A stretch of 38,330 nt of DNA, from NCBI GenBank assembly GCA_001002135.1, contig LCLP01000004.1:1-38330 (forward strand). Direction: 5' to 3'. Positions 32,127 through 38,330 of the stretch are shown one piece after another. The notes beneath the pieces are model-generated. The model saw only the letters and a program-made list of their open reading frames with translations. It was not told the DNA's origin and searched no databases. Origin of the DNA: Candidatus Pacebacteria bacterium GW2011_GWA1_46_10. GTDB lineage: Bacteria; Patescibacteriota; Microgenomatia; UBA1400; PJMF01. The position numbers and the translations under genes were made by a program. Position 1 is the first letter of the stretch. Every line of letters begins with the position of its first letter.

Positions 32127-33782
32127 ATGAAACTCACCAGGACACTTGCCCGGGTTTTTTGTGTTTCCCTCCTTTTCTTGGGATCGGCCAGCCGCGCCCA
32201 GGCTGCGTTCTGGGACCTCTTCTTTAATAACACCAGTGTTGAAGAAAACGTTGATGATACCATCGACGCCGTTACTCAATCTGAAACTGAGGGCATTCCC
32301 TCTCACGAAAGTTTTGTTGATAACAACTTACTCAATGTCCAAACGTCGTCGTTGATTTTTGTGGCCGGGCCGCCTGAATCTGCCACTGGTGAAGAGTCAA
32401 CCCTCACTGAAGAACAAAAACGGATTGTTTACAAACGATATGGCGGTGGAGCGATTGGTGCGGTCGGCAACGGTATCGCCGCTCTATACACTCCACCCGC
32501 TTCATCGACTACCTATGTCGCTGATCTGCTTCGCTCGGCTCACATTGTGCCTCAAGCTCAAGCCCAGGGTTTGGGTTTTGCATCATTGGATCCGATCCTG
32601 GGTACCTGGAAAATTTTCCGGAATGTAGCCTACCTTTTCTTCGTGGTGATCTTTCTTATTATTGGTTTCATGATTATGTTCCGCCAAAAAATTAATGGCC
32701 AAACGGTGGTCACTGCTCAACAAGCTATTCCTGGGATTATTGTCTCGCTCATTTTCGTGACGTTTTCCTATGCCATCGCCGGCTTTATGATCGATCTGAT
32801 GTATTTACTGATGTATCTGATGATTGTTTTGTTTAACCCACCAGAAGGGACAGCGATTTTGGACAACAATATTTTCGACGCCATCTGGTATATTCTGATC
32901 GGCAAAGGTGAGGGGGTCTCTCTCTTTAGTAGTGTGAGCGGCGCCGTGGAAAACTTCACCAAGGCGTTCACTGGTAATTTAGGTGCCGCCAGTGGAGCAC
33001 TCGGGTGGCTGGCGGGTATCACTGCGGCGCTGGTGGTCGCGGTCGCTATCTTAATTGCCGCTTTCAAGATTCTCTTTGAACTGCTGAAAACCTATGTCTC
33101 AATTGTTCTCTCCATCGCTCTGGCCCCCATCACTTTGATGTTTGGGGCTATTCCGGGTCAAAATAGTTTCTTTAAATGGTTAAAGAGACTAGTTGGTAAT
33201 TTACTGGCCTTCCCAGTGGTACTGATGACTTTTATCATTTACCACCTCTTCACCCAAAGCGCCGTTGAGGCAGGTGGCGCCGCGACGGGCGGGTTTATCC
33301 CACCCTTCTTACCCGGCCGCGGCGTTTCCGGTGCCATTGTGACCCTGGTAGGCATCGGTATTTTGCTCATCATTCCGGAAATCATTCAGCAAGTCAAAAA
33401 AGCCTTCGGCGCCGAGGGTGGAATAGTTGAAACACTTGGTGGACAGATGATCCAACGCACTCGCGAAGCAGGGAGAGATACTCTTCAGTATGGTTGGCCT
33501 ACTGCAAGAGTTACGGGCGGCCTGGGTTTAGATGCCTATCGTGCATACCAACAAAGAAGCTCTAGAGGACCTAAAGCAGTGTTGTCGGGTTTTTGGGATC
33601 TAGCAAGAGTTAATACTCCAATCAGAGCTGGAGAAGCATACGATCAGACCCAAGGACTTCTTAATATAAAGCAATCTTTAAAACCTTCAAATTTTGAGCA
33701 TTTATTAGACAGTGAACGCAGAGAAAGACGCAAAGAAAAACGAGGAAAAATCGTAAAGAATCTATCGGATATTACAAATTAA
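32127..33782 (+). CDS. VirB6/TrbL-like T4SS membrane channel protein
   Basis: A 551-residue protein. A signal peptide (RTLARVFCVSLLFLGSASRAQAA) is followed by a periplasmic or external part of about 130 residues, then seven or so membrane segments between residues 160 and 430 (for example YLFFVVIFLIIGFMIMF, GIIVSLIFVTFSYAIAGFMI, ALVVAVAILIAAFKILFELL and TLVGIGILLIIPEII). A basic, non-membrane tail follows. The central motif LAPITLMFGAIPGQ with FKWLKRLVGNLLAFPVV is the kind of conserved loop found in TrbL/VirB6. The tail (residues 440-551) is encoded by DNA that is clearly richer in A+T than the first 1.3 kb of the gene, so it may be a swapped-in variable end. It probably works with the VirB2-like pilins and the VirD4-like ATPase. 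Confidence 0.78.
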   Translation: MKLTRTLARVFCVSLLFLGSASRAQAAFWDLFFNNTSVEENVDDTIDAVTQSETEGIPSHESFVDNNLLNVQTSSLIFVAGPPESATGEESTLTEEQKRIVYKRYGGGAIGAVGNGIAALYTPPASSTTYVADLLRSAHIVPQAQAQGLGFASLDPILGTWKIFRNVAYLFFVVIFLIIGFMIMFRQKINGQTVVTAQQAIPGIIVSLIFVTFSYAIAGFMIDLMYLLMYLMIVLFNPPEGTAILDNNIFDAIWYILIGKGEGVSLFSSVSGAVENFTKAFTGNLGAASGALGWLAGITAALVVAVAILIAAFKILFELLKTYVSIVLSIALAPITLMFGAIPGQNSFFKWLKRLVGNLLAFPVVLMTFIIYHLFTQSAVEAGGAATGGFIPPFLPGRGVSGAIVTLVGIGILLIIPEIIQQVKKAFGAEGGIVETLGGQMIQRTREAGRDTLQYGWPTARVTGGLGLDAYRAYQQRSSRGPKAVLSGFWDLARVNTPIRAGEAYDQTQGLLNIKQSLKPSNFEHLLDSERRERRKEKRGKIVKNLSDITN

Positions 33783-33808
33783 CCCCATCTTAAGGTTAAT
33801 AAAAATTA

Positions 33809-36526
33809 CTAGTGTCCTGATGCTTTTGATTTATCCTCGGTAGTGCTCTCACTAATTTTATCCCAATTCCAAGGAGCCACTGTTCTCATTTTTTCTCCAT
33901 GTTCATCCCTTTTACCAACATCCCAAGGAAGTGACGTCGCCACTTGCTTTTCCCAACTCACTGGGTGTTCATTATGAAAGCGCCACAATTCACCCCGATA
34001 ACGTTTTTCCTCATCAATAATATCAGCTCTTAACAATGTTCTAAGTTTCCTCTCGCGCTCTCTCCTAGTATGTGCTTCAAGATAGTTTCTAACATAATCT
34101 TCCGCATACCATGGTAATCCATCAGCTCCGCCAATATTTTTAAGTATCACTTCCTCTACTACGTGCCATACTTCTCGTTGGTCGTGCCTTCCCTCAAATT
34201 GATTAAGTAGCCTGTGAATATACCGCATTGTAAACGGCCCAAAAATGAGATGGTGTTTCCCAGGAATAAGCTTTGCTTTACCTATTATATCTTGGCTAAA
34301 GTGTACTATCTTGTCTTTAATGTCTTGTATGCTGAGAGGCTCAGACGCAGGCGCGCGGAACTCTTCGTACATATCCTGCAATCTGGCGAATGCCAATGTT
34401 ATATAATCATCGGGTTTGTAGCCGCCATGCTCGAGATTAAACCTACCAATAACGTCCAAGGAGTCCCCGTACCCTAGTTTGCTGTAAGTGAGAACAAATT
34501 TCTCTATGTCTGCTTCTACATTCTCGACCCCGGCCGATCTTAATTCCCTTCTTATCAAATCAAGTTTTTCAGAAATTAAATCATAAATTCTTTCTAGTTC
34601 CGTCAGCTGCAATGTTAAATCATTCTTTTCATTGGTAAGGTCACTAATTCTCGCTGCATCAGTAGCAGGATTAAGTCCTGCTATTTCTGTGTCAATATCT
34701 CCAATTCTAGTTTGAACATTTAATAAATCTTCAGCGTATTCATGAGCCTTATCTCTCAGTTTTTCCTCTGGCTTTTCTAATCTTTTCTTTATTTTACGAC
34801 GGGCCAGCAAAGCCTCTTTTTCTTGGTCAACCCTTAAGATATTTATAAGCAGCTCGCCGGGCATCGGTAACAAGCTGTCATTAAGATCAATTTCACCCGG
34901 AGCTAATTTTCTAAACTCTACAGTTCCATCATGGCGAATAACCTTTGGGATAGGATTCCCGTCAGCGTCAGCGCGGTACTTCTTGGGGTCGTCAGGGTCA
35001 TAGTCATATTGAACAATCACCATTTTTTCCCTAAGGTAGTGCACCCACTCCGGAATCTCTCCCCATACCGTTTTTCTGAAAAGATTTATTATATTCCACA
35101 ATCTCTCTGCTTCTTTTGGTCTAGCTACTGCATTTCTCAAGGTTCTTTGGGCTCTTTTGTATTCTGGTTCGGAGATTTTTTCTCCGTTGGGTTTTCTCCC
35201 TCCTGATTCATAAAGAGAGACGTTCTCTTCTGCCTCTTTAACAGCCCAATCTTCTTTATGCATATAAGACAATAGTGCTTTTGGTATATAAAGCAATTCT
35301 TCAGAGGTCGCATCAGCCAAACTGAGAGCGTAGCGGTTTCTGCTGTACATACCAGCCGCCCATGGTGCAACAACAAACAGTTCATCTACATATGGTTCGC
35401 CCCGTACCTGAGCGAGAGCCAAGCCGTGTTGGCGAGTGGTTCTATGCATAAGGTGTGGGATAAAAGCATGAGATTTTGAAGATTGTGCCCATGCATATTT
35501 AACGAGCTTATCAACCAGTTTTTTTGGCAATTTCGCATAAAACTTTGCTTCCAGGTGTTTATAAAATTGTCCAACCTTATCGTCTTTTAATCGCAAGTAG
35601 CTGAAGTCACCATCATGGTCACTTCCCTCAGGATCACGATCCAATCCTCCAAACTCTGGATAATGCTTAATTCTTTTCACAATGTATTCATATACTTCCA
35701 AGGCATCATAATTAATCCCTGACTTATTCAAATCCTCTGCAGTAATATCGCTGTCCTTCCCCATACTTGTTTTTTCGGGCTTTTTTATAAATAGAGCACG
35801 AGCCATTCTTACGTAAGGTGCTGTTTTTTGTAACATTTCCTCTGAAATAGCACTCCACCACACATCAAAACCAACTAACCCAGAGTCACCTGTCCCGGTA
35901 ATAGCTGCCAAAACCCGAATCATCCTCAGCCAAGAGACTCTCCATTCATCTACTTCTTTTGTAATCTTTTGCAGAAACTCGCTATTAAGCTGTCGGGCTC
36001 TATCTTCCGCAAAATCTTGTGTAACATCAAGTTCCTCTGCAATTTCATCGATGATCATTTGTTTAGGAGATTTTTCATCCTTTCTGCCGGCAATAAATCC
36101 CATCGCCGCCAATTCATCAGGGTTGAGCTTTCCTTTGATTTTGTTTTTGTAAGACTCAATCAATCCATCTAAAACGCTCATGGAAAAATCAAAGTCTGCT
36201 TTATCTGTAACAAGCACACCGGCTATCGTCGCCCCAGGCTTAAAACGCAGGGCAGGGTACTCTTTTTTAAGAATATCTATTTCTTTCTCAATATCCAAAA
36301 TTCTTCTAACCGCTGCATGCCTTACATACTGATCGTCAAGATTTTCCTCTTTCAAAGTTGAGTTTTCTGGGTTGGCAGTATCAACATTGAAGAGTAAATC
36401 TTCAAGCTGCTCAAATAGATACTCCATCGCAACAGAAGAGCCCTCTACATCAACCATTAGCTGGGATAAGTCGAGTCTTCCAGTTACTTCAGTTTTAGCC
36501 GTTTCGTACGGGAAGTGCTCAGTCAT
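33809..36526 (-). CDS. Unrecognised 905-residue cytoplasmic protein
   Basis: I do not recognise this family. The protein is highly charged, has no signal peptide and no membrane segments. It is mostly helical: a predicted coiled coil lies at about residues 620-700 (RTRIGDIDTEIAGL, DLTNEKNDLTLQLTELERIYDLI). Trp-rich blocks occur near 230 (FDVWWSA) and 510 (WGEIPEWVHYLREKMVIVQ), and a segment with HAFIPHLMHRTTRQHGLALAQ lies near 375. The C-terminus (VAPWNWDKISESTTEDKSKASGH) is acidic and Ser/Thr-rich. TAAAAT lies 7 bases before the ATG, suggesting its own leaderless promoter; read-through from the riboswitch-led gene 70 bases upstream is also possible. Codon use and base composition match the 235-residue neighbour and differ from most of the window. 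Confidence 0.8.
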   Translation of the reverse strand: MTEHFPYETAKTEVTGRLDLSQLMVDVEGSSVAMEYLFEQLEDLLFNVDTANPENSTLKEENLDDQYVRHAAVRRILDIEKEIDILKKEYPALRFKPGATIAGVLVTDKADFDFSMSVLDGLIESYKNKIKGKLNPDELAAMGFIAGRKDEKSPKQMIIDEIAEELDVTQDFAEDRARQLNSEFLQKITKEVDEWRVSWLRMIRVLAAITGTGDSGLVGFDVWWSAISEEMLQKTAPYVRMARALFIKKPEKTSMGKDSDITAEDLNKSGINYDALEVYEYIVKRIKHYPEFGGLDRDPEGSDHDGDFSYLRLKDDKVGQFYKHLEAKFYAKLPKKLVDKLVKYAWAQSSKSHAFIPHLMHRTTRQHGLALAQVRGEPYVDELFVVAPWAAGMYSRNRYALSLADATSEELLYIPKALLSYMHKEDWAVKEAEENVSLYESGGRKPNGEKISEPEYKRAQRTLRNAVARPKEAERLWNIINLFRKTVWGEIPEWVHYLREKMVIVQYDYDPDDPKKYRADADGNPIPKVIRHDGTVEFRKLAPGEIDLNDSLLPMPGELLINILRVDQEKEALLARRKIKKRLEKPEEKLRDKAHEYAEDLLNVQTRIGDIDTEIAGLNPATDAARISDLTNEKNDLTLQLTELERIYDLISEKLDLIRRELRSAGVENVEADIEKFVLTYSKLGYGDSLDVIGRFNLEHGGYKPDDYITLAFARLQDMYEEFRAPASEPLSIQDIKDKIVHFSQDIIGKAKLIPGKHHLIFGPFTMRYIHRLLNQFEGRHDQREVWHVVEEVILKNIGGADGLPWYAEDYVRNYLEAHTRRERERKLRTLLRADIIDEEKRYRGELWRFHNEHPVSWEKQVATSLPWDVGKRDEHGEKMRTVAPWNWDKISESTTEDKSKASGH

Positions 36527-36533
36527 AAAGGCT

Positions 36534-36539
36534 ATTTTA
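36534..36539 (-). promoter_or_regulatory. -10 element of the 905-residue protein gene
   Basis: TAAAAT on the minus strand ends 7 bases before the ATG at 36526. Confidence 0.45.
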
Positions 36540-36595
36540 GCACCGCCTTCCTTCTGGAAGCAATGTTTCTTTCCACTTGATTCCTTAAAAAATGT

Positions 36596-37303
36596 CTACA
36601 TTACTAAATCAGGGTTTGGCGCACCGATATCGGTATGAGTCTCGATGAGTTTAGTAGCTTTAAGTTGTTCTGCTATATCAGAAACAAAATCAAACACTCC
36701 ATATTGGGAAGCTTGAAAAGCCGCTATCTCTTTTTCAATACTGGCCAGTCTTTCTGCCAATACTGTTGCCATCCCGCCAGTTTTTTCTTCAGCAGTCGGT
36801 CCTTCTGCTTGAATGGAGTCAATGTTTTGGATTGCTTCAAGCGTATTTTTCCTTTTCTTTTCAAGCTCATTAAGTCTTACAACAAACAGCGTCAGCAACT
36901 TTCTTTCAACTTCTCTTATAAATTCAAGCAATGAATCTTGCGTTTGATACACTTTCTCAAGAGTAATATCATGGGCTGTTGAAAGCTTATTGAGAAGATC
37001 TATGTACACCGGCGTGGATAATTCAACGATTTCTGGATTTGGTAAACCGAAACTGTCATACAAAAACCGCCAAGCATCTTCTTCTTTTAGCGCGGGGACA
37101 AGTTGCTCCACTAAAAACTCAATATTATCAGTTAAAACTCGAAACCAAACTCTTTCACTCTCTGGTAAACTCGTAATTAAAGCATCAGCGTTTCGGATTT
37201 TCCTCTTTTTTTCTAAAGGAAACAAGCCATCACCTAGTCTAGTTTGGTCAAGTCGGGCATTAAATATGTCCTCCGTGGTCACTGCTTTTGTTATTTCTGA
37301 CAT
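36596..37303 (-). CDS. Unrecognised 235-residue protein behind a cobalamin riboswitch
   Basis: I do not recognise this family. The protein is acidic, soluble and helical. A likely coiled coil lies at about residues 130-200 (LLEFIREVERKLLTLFVVRLNELEKKRKN, then ERLASIEKEIAAFQ). No cofactor-binding motif such as the DxHxxG of B12-dependent enzymes is visible, so there is no sign that it uses B12 itself. AAAGG ends 6 bases before the ATG at 37303, a Shine-Dalgarno, unlike most genes of this window. The 78-base gap between the terminator (ending at 37383) and the ATG shows no obvious promoter, so expression is expected to depend on the upstream riboswitch. The 905-residue gene follows 70 bases downstream and may be co-transcribed. 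Confidence 0.8.
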   Translation of the reverse strand: MSEITKAVTTEDIFNARLDQTRLGDGLFPLEKKRKIRNADALITSLPESERVWFRVLTDNIEFLVEQLVPALKEEDAWRFLYDSFGLPNPEIVELSTPVYIDLLNKLSTAHDITLEKVYQTQDSLLEFIREVERKLLTLFVVRLNELEKKRKNTLEAIQNIDSIQAEGPTAEEKTGGMATVLAERLASIEKEIAAFQASQYGVFDFVSDIAEQLKATKLIETHTDIGAPNPDLVM

Positions 37304-37382
37304 CGCCAGCCTTTCTTAATACAAAATTACTACTAGCTGTAGTGTTTACAGCAAGCTTTTTCTTTGTTGGTGTTGGGGAAAT

Positions 37383-37404
37383 AAAAAACTCCCCCTCTGG
37401 GGAG
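37383..37404 (-). terminator. Riboswitch-controlled intrinsic terminator
   Basis: On the minus strand CTCCCC-AGAG-GGGGAG is followed by six T: a textbook intrinsic terminator. Bases 37402-37404 of its first arm are shared with an alternative hairpin (37402-37409 pairing with 37433-37440), so the two structures exclude each other in part. Confidence 0.8.
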
Positions 37405-37553
37405 CATCAGTTGGGGTTAACCTTCCCAAGGTTGATGCTCGTCAAAGATTACTTGCTGAAGACCGGACTTTTCTTATGGCTTTTAGCCAAAGAGCTCACC
37501 GTTGCGGCACAGTGGCGGATTTTCACCGCCTTCCACAGCAGAAACTAAAGTAA
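37383..37553 (-). promoter_or_regulatory. Cobalamin (B12) riboswitch-like element with expression platform
   Basis: Read on the minus strand. The aptamer is closed by TTACTT (37553-37548) with AAGTAA (37454-37449), plus GCTG/CAGC. Inside are GGAAGGCGGTGAAAATCCGCC (37534-37514) and ACTGTGCCGCAACGGTGAGC (to 37494), which match the conserved GGGAA / GGTGnAAnTCC / CnGCAACGGT core of cobalamin riboswitches such as btuB. A small GGCTAAAAGCC hairpin follows. The 3' part, AAGTCCG, begins like the class consensus but its end differs. After the aptamer come a GAGCATCA/TGATGCTC hairpin and a terminator sharing three bases with it. B12 binding would most likely favour termination and switch the 37303-36596 gene off. 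The short peripheral part resembles reduced cobalamin riboswitch classes. Confidence 0.78.
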
Positions 37554-37599
37554 CAAACTTTTGGTGGCCGCGCAAGTTACAGTTGTTGTTCAAAAAGGG

Positions 37600-37824
37600 G
37601 TGAATACTAAATATGTGAAAAGAAAACATTCATTTGCCCTCCAATACAAAACAAGAAAAGAGCTGGCAGTGGCCGTATTTTCTCTTGGCAATTTTGTTGG
37701 CGGATCATTGGCTATCGGCCAAGTATTTGGTGGCGGAGCCTTTTATCTGGCCTATTTTATAGTTGGTATTTTTTTAATTTTTGTGTTGTATACTGCTGCA
37801 GTATTTCTTATGGAAACAAAATGA
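37600..37824 (+). CDS. Small two-helix membrane protein, unknown
   Basis: A protein of about 74 residues (start GTG 37600 or GTG 37615; upstream TTG 37561 is less likely). A short basic N-terminus (NTKYVKRKHSFALQYKTRK) is followed by two hydrophobic segments (ELAVAVFSLGNFVGGSLAIG and FYLAYFIVGIFLIFVLYTAAVFLM). It ends in METK. The stop overlaps the start of the next small membrane gene (ATGA), so the two are translated together. Such small double-helix proteins are common in T4SS loci, but nothing specific is visible. The gene diverges from the riboswitch-led operon. Confidence 0.6.
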   Translation: MNTKYVKRKHSFALQYKTRKELAVAVFSLGNFVGGSLAIGQVFGGGAFYLAYFIVGIFLIFVLYTAAVFLMETK

Positions 37825-37940
37825 AAGAAGCTATCATTAATTTCCTCGAGACACCAGGAACTGCTCTGCTCGTTGTTGGTGCGGCAGTTGCTCTTTACGC
37901 CTTGTTTATTATCTTATTTACCGGCACCAAAAAAGATTAG
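37821..37940 (+). CDS. Single-helix 39-residue membrane peptide, unknown
   Basis: ATG at 37821 overlaps the TGA of the upstream gene by four bases. The peptide has a short amphipathic N-terminus (MKEAIINFLETPG) and one membrane helix (TALLVVGAAVALYALFIILF), then a basic end (TGTKKD). The coupled start and a clean single helix support a real gene despite its length. It may act with the two-helix protein before it. Confidence 0.6.
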   Translation: MKEAIINFLETPGTALLVVGAAVALYALFIILFTGTKKD

Positions 37941-37967
37941 CCCCTGTGGTTCAGTTCAGCCTGACTA

Positions 37968-37973
37968 TATAAT
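37968..37973 (+). promoter_or_regulatory. -10 element of the last gene
   Basis: A perfect TATAAT ends 8 bases before the ATG at 37982. Confidence 0.55.
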
Positions 37974-37981
37974 CTAGGTCA

Positions 37982-38330
37982 ATGGCCGATACTGATACTC
38001 AACCAGAACTCCAGACAGACCAGGAGCAGGCCCAAAATCCGCTCAACAGTCCTATAGGATCATACGTCCTCAAACGCCTAAATCCTGATGCTGATCCAGC
38101 CGAAGTTCGTCAGTTTTTTGCCCAGCTTGACGGCATCAAGGAAAACGAGGTTATCTCTGCTAATTTTAATTCTTTGTTTCAAAATACTCCTGGTTTTAAC
38201 CTCCGCTACACCAAGAGCTCATACTTCGACGGCGAGCACCCAGGGGAAATGTACTTGTTCAGGAGCGACCTGGCACTCATTATGTATGATTGGCTCTCCC
38301 GCCAACCAGAGTTAAAACAAAACCTCAGTA
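37982..38330 (+). CDS. Unrecognised protein, 3'-partial
   Basis: The frame is open from ATG 37982 to the window end (116 residues). The first 22 residues are acidic and Gln-rich (MADTDTQPELQTDQEQ), followed by PIGSYVLKRLNPDADPAEVRQFF and a region with several aromatic residues (RYTKSSYFDGEHPGEMYLFR). No signal peptide or membrane segment is seen. TATAAT lies 8 bases before the ATG, so the mRNA is probably leaderless. I recognise no family; the C-terminal part lies outside the window. Confidence 0.65.
   Translation, partial: MADTDTQPELQTDQEQAQNPLNSPIGSYVLKRLNPDADPAEVRQFFAQLDGIKENEVISANFNSLFQNTPGFNLRYTKSSYFDGEHPGEMYLFRSDLALIMYDWLSRQPELKQNLS

Noticed and set aside
33779-33799. TTAACC/GGTTAA hairpin between the convergent VirB6-like and 905-residue genes
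   Set aside because: Only 6 pairs of mostly A-T with no T-run of useful length; too weak to list as a terminator.
33809-37303. B12-dependent enzyme or B12 transporter encoded by the riboswitch operon
   Set aside because: Neither protein shows a DxHxxG cobalamin-binding motif, a barrel or TonB-box pattern, or membrane helices.
37288-37548. A plus-strand open frame of 86 residues
   Set aside because: It is the antisense of the riboswitch and its terminator; no ribosome site and no recognisable protein.
1-38330. CRISPR array, tRNA, rRNA, insertion sequence or prophage
   Set aside because: I saw no spaced identical repeats of CRISPR size, no cloverleaf with a TTCGA arm in proper context, no transposase and no phage structural genes.

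Overview
The window looks like a chromosomal piece of a candidate phyla radiation bacterium (Patescibacteria, Parcubacteria-like). The reasons are the gene content and style: glycine-rich giant surface proteins, many small type IV pseudopilins, a reduced VirB2/VirB6/VirD4-like secretion set, a sortase, VanW and SpoIID-like cell-wall proteins, and tightly packed genes. TGA is used as a stop, so this is not a recoded (TGA = Gly) lineage. I could not run searches; family calls rest on motifs read by eye.

Layout. 1-2773: the 3' part of a glycine-rich, beta-helical surface protein with an apparent frameshift. 2774-4615 (minus): three type IV pseudopilins separated by a heptanucleotide AACTATT-like repeat. 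4721-6736: an O-antigen-ligase-like membrane protein with TPRs. 7001-7297: an orphan HTH regulator with paired operators. 7247-13144 (minus): Obg GTPase, an SDR epimerase/threonine dehydrogenase, an M23/LysM endopeptidase, Rho and a sortase. 13242-13542 (minus): a predicted free-standing structured RNA with its own promoter and terminator. 13753-15930: a VirD4/TraG-like ATPase. 16125-18936 (minus): RadA and a double nucleotidyltransferase. 18993-20021: YvcK/CofD-like protein. 19963-21840 (minus): a membrane-anchored solute-binding protein. 21901-23757: VanW. 23812-24796: a RelB/RelE-type toxin-antitoxin pair and an orphan Phd-like protein. 24800-26476 (minus): a coiled-coil plus SpoIID protein. 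26571-33782: VirB2-like pilins, a large secreted protein and a VirB6-like channel, interrupted by a degenerate DHH protein. 33809-37303 (minus): two unrecognised cytoplasmic proteins in more A+T-rich DNA. 37383-37553 (minus): a cobalamin-type riboswitch with a terminator. 37600-38330: small membrane proteins and the start of an unknown gene.

Two architectural themes run through the window. Many genes have a -10 hexamer only 6-10 bases before the start codon, which suggests leaderless transcription; the genes with longer leaders (the riboswitch gene, rho, the pilin operon) keep Shine-Dalgarno-like sequences. Most genes serve the cell surface: pilins, sortase, M23/LysM, VanW, SpoIID and the T4SS-like proteins would together build and remodel the envelope and exchange DNA or protein with other cells.

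The most notable signal is the cobalamin riboswitch: its core and its antiterminator/terminator are readable on the minus strand directly upstream of an unrecognised 235-residue protein, next to an unrecognised 905-residue protein.
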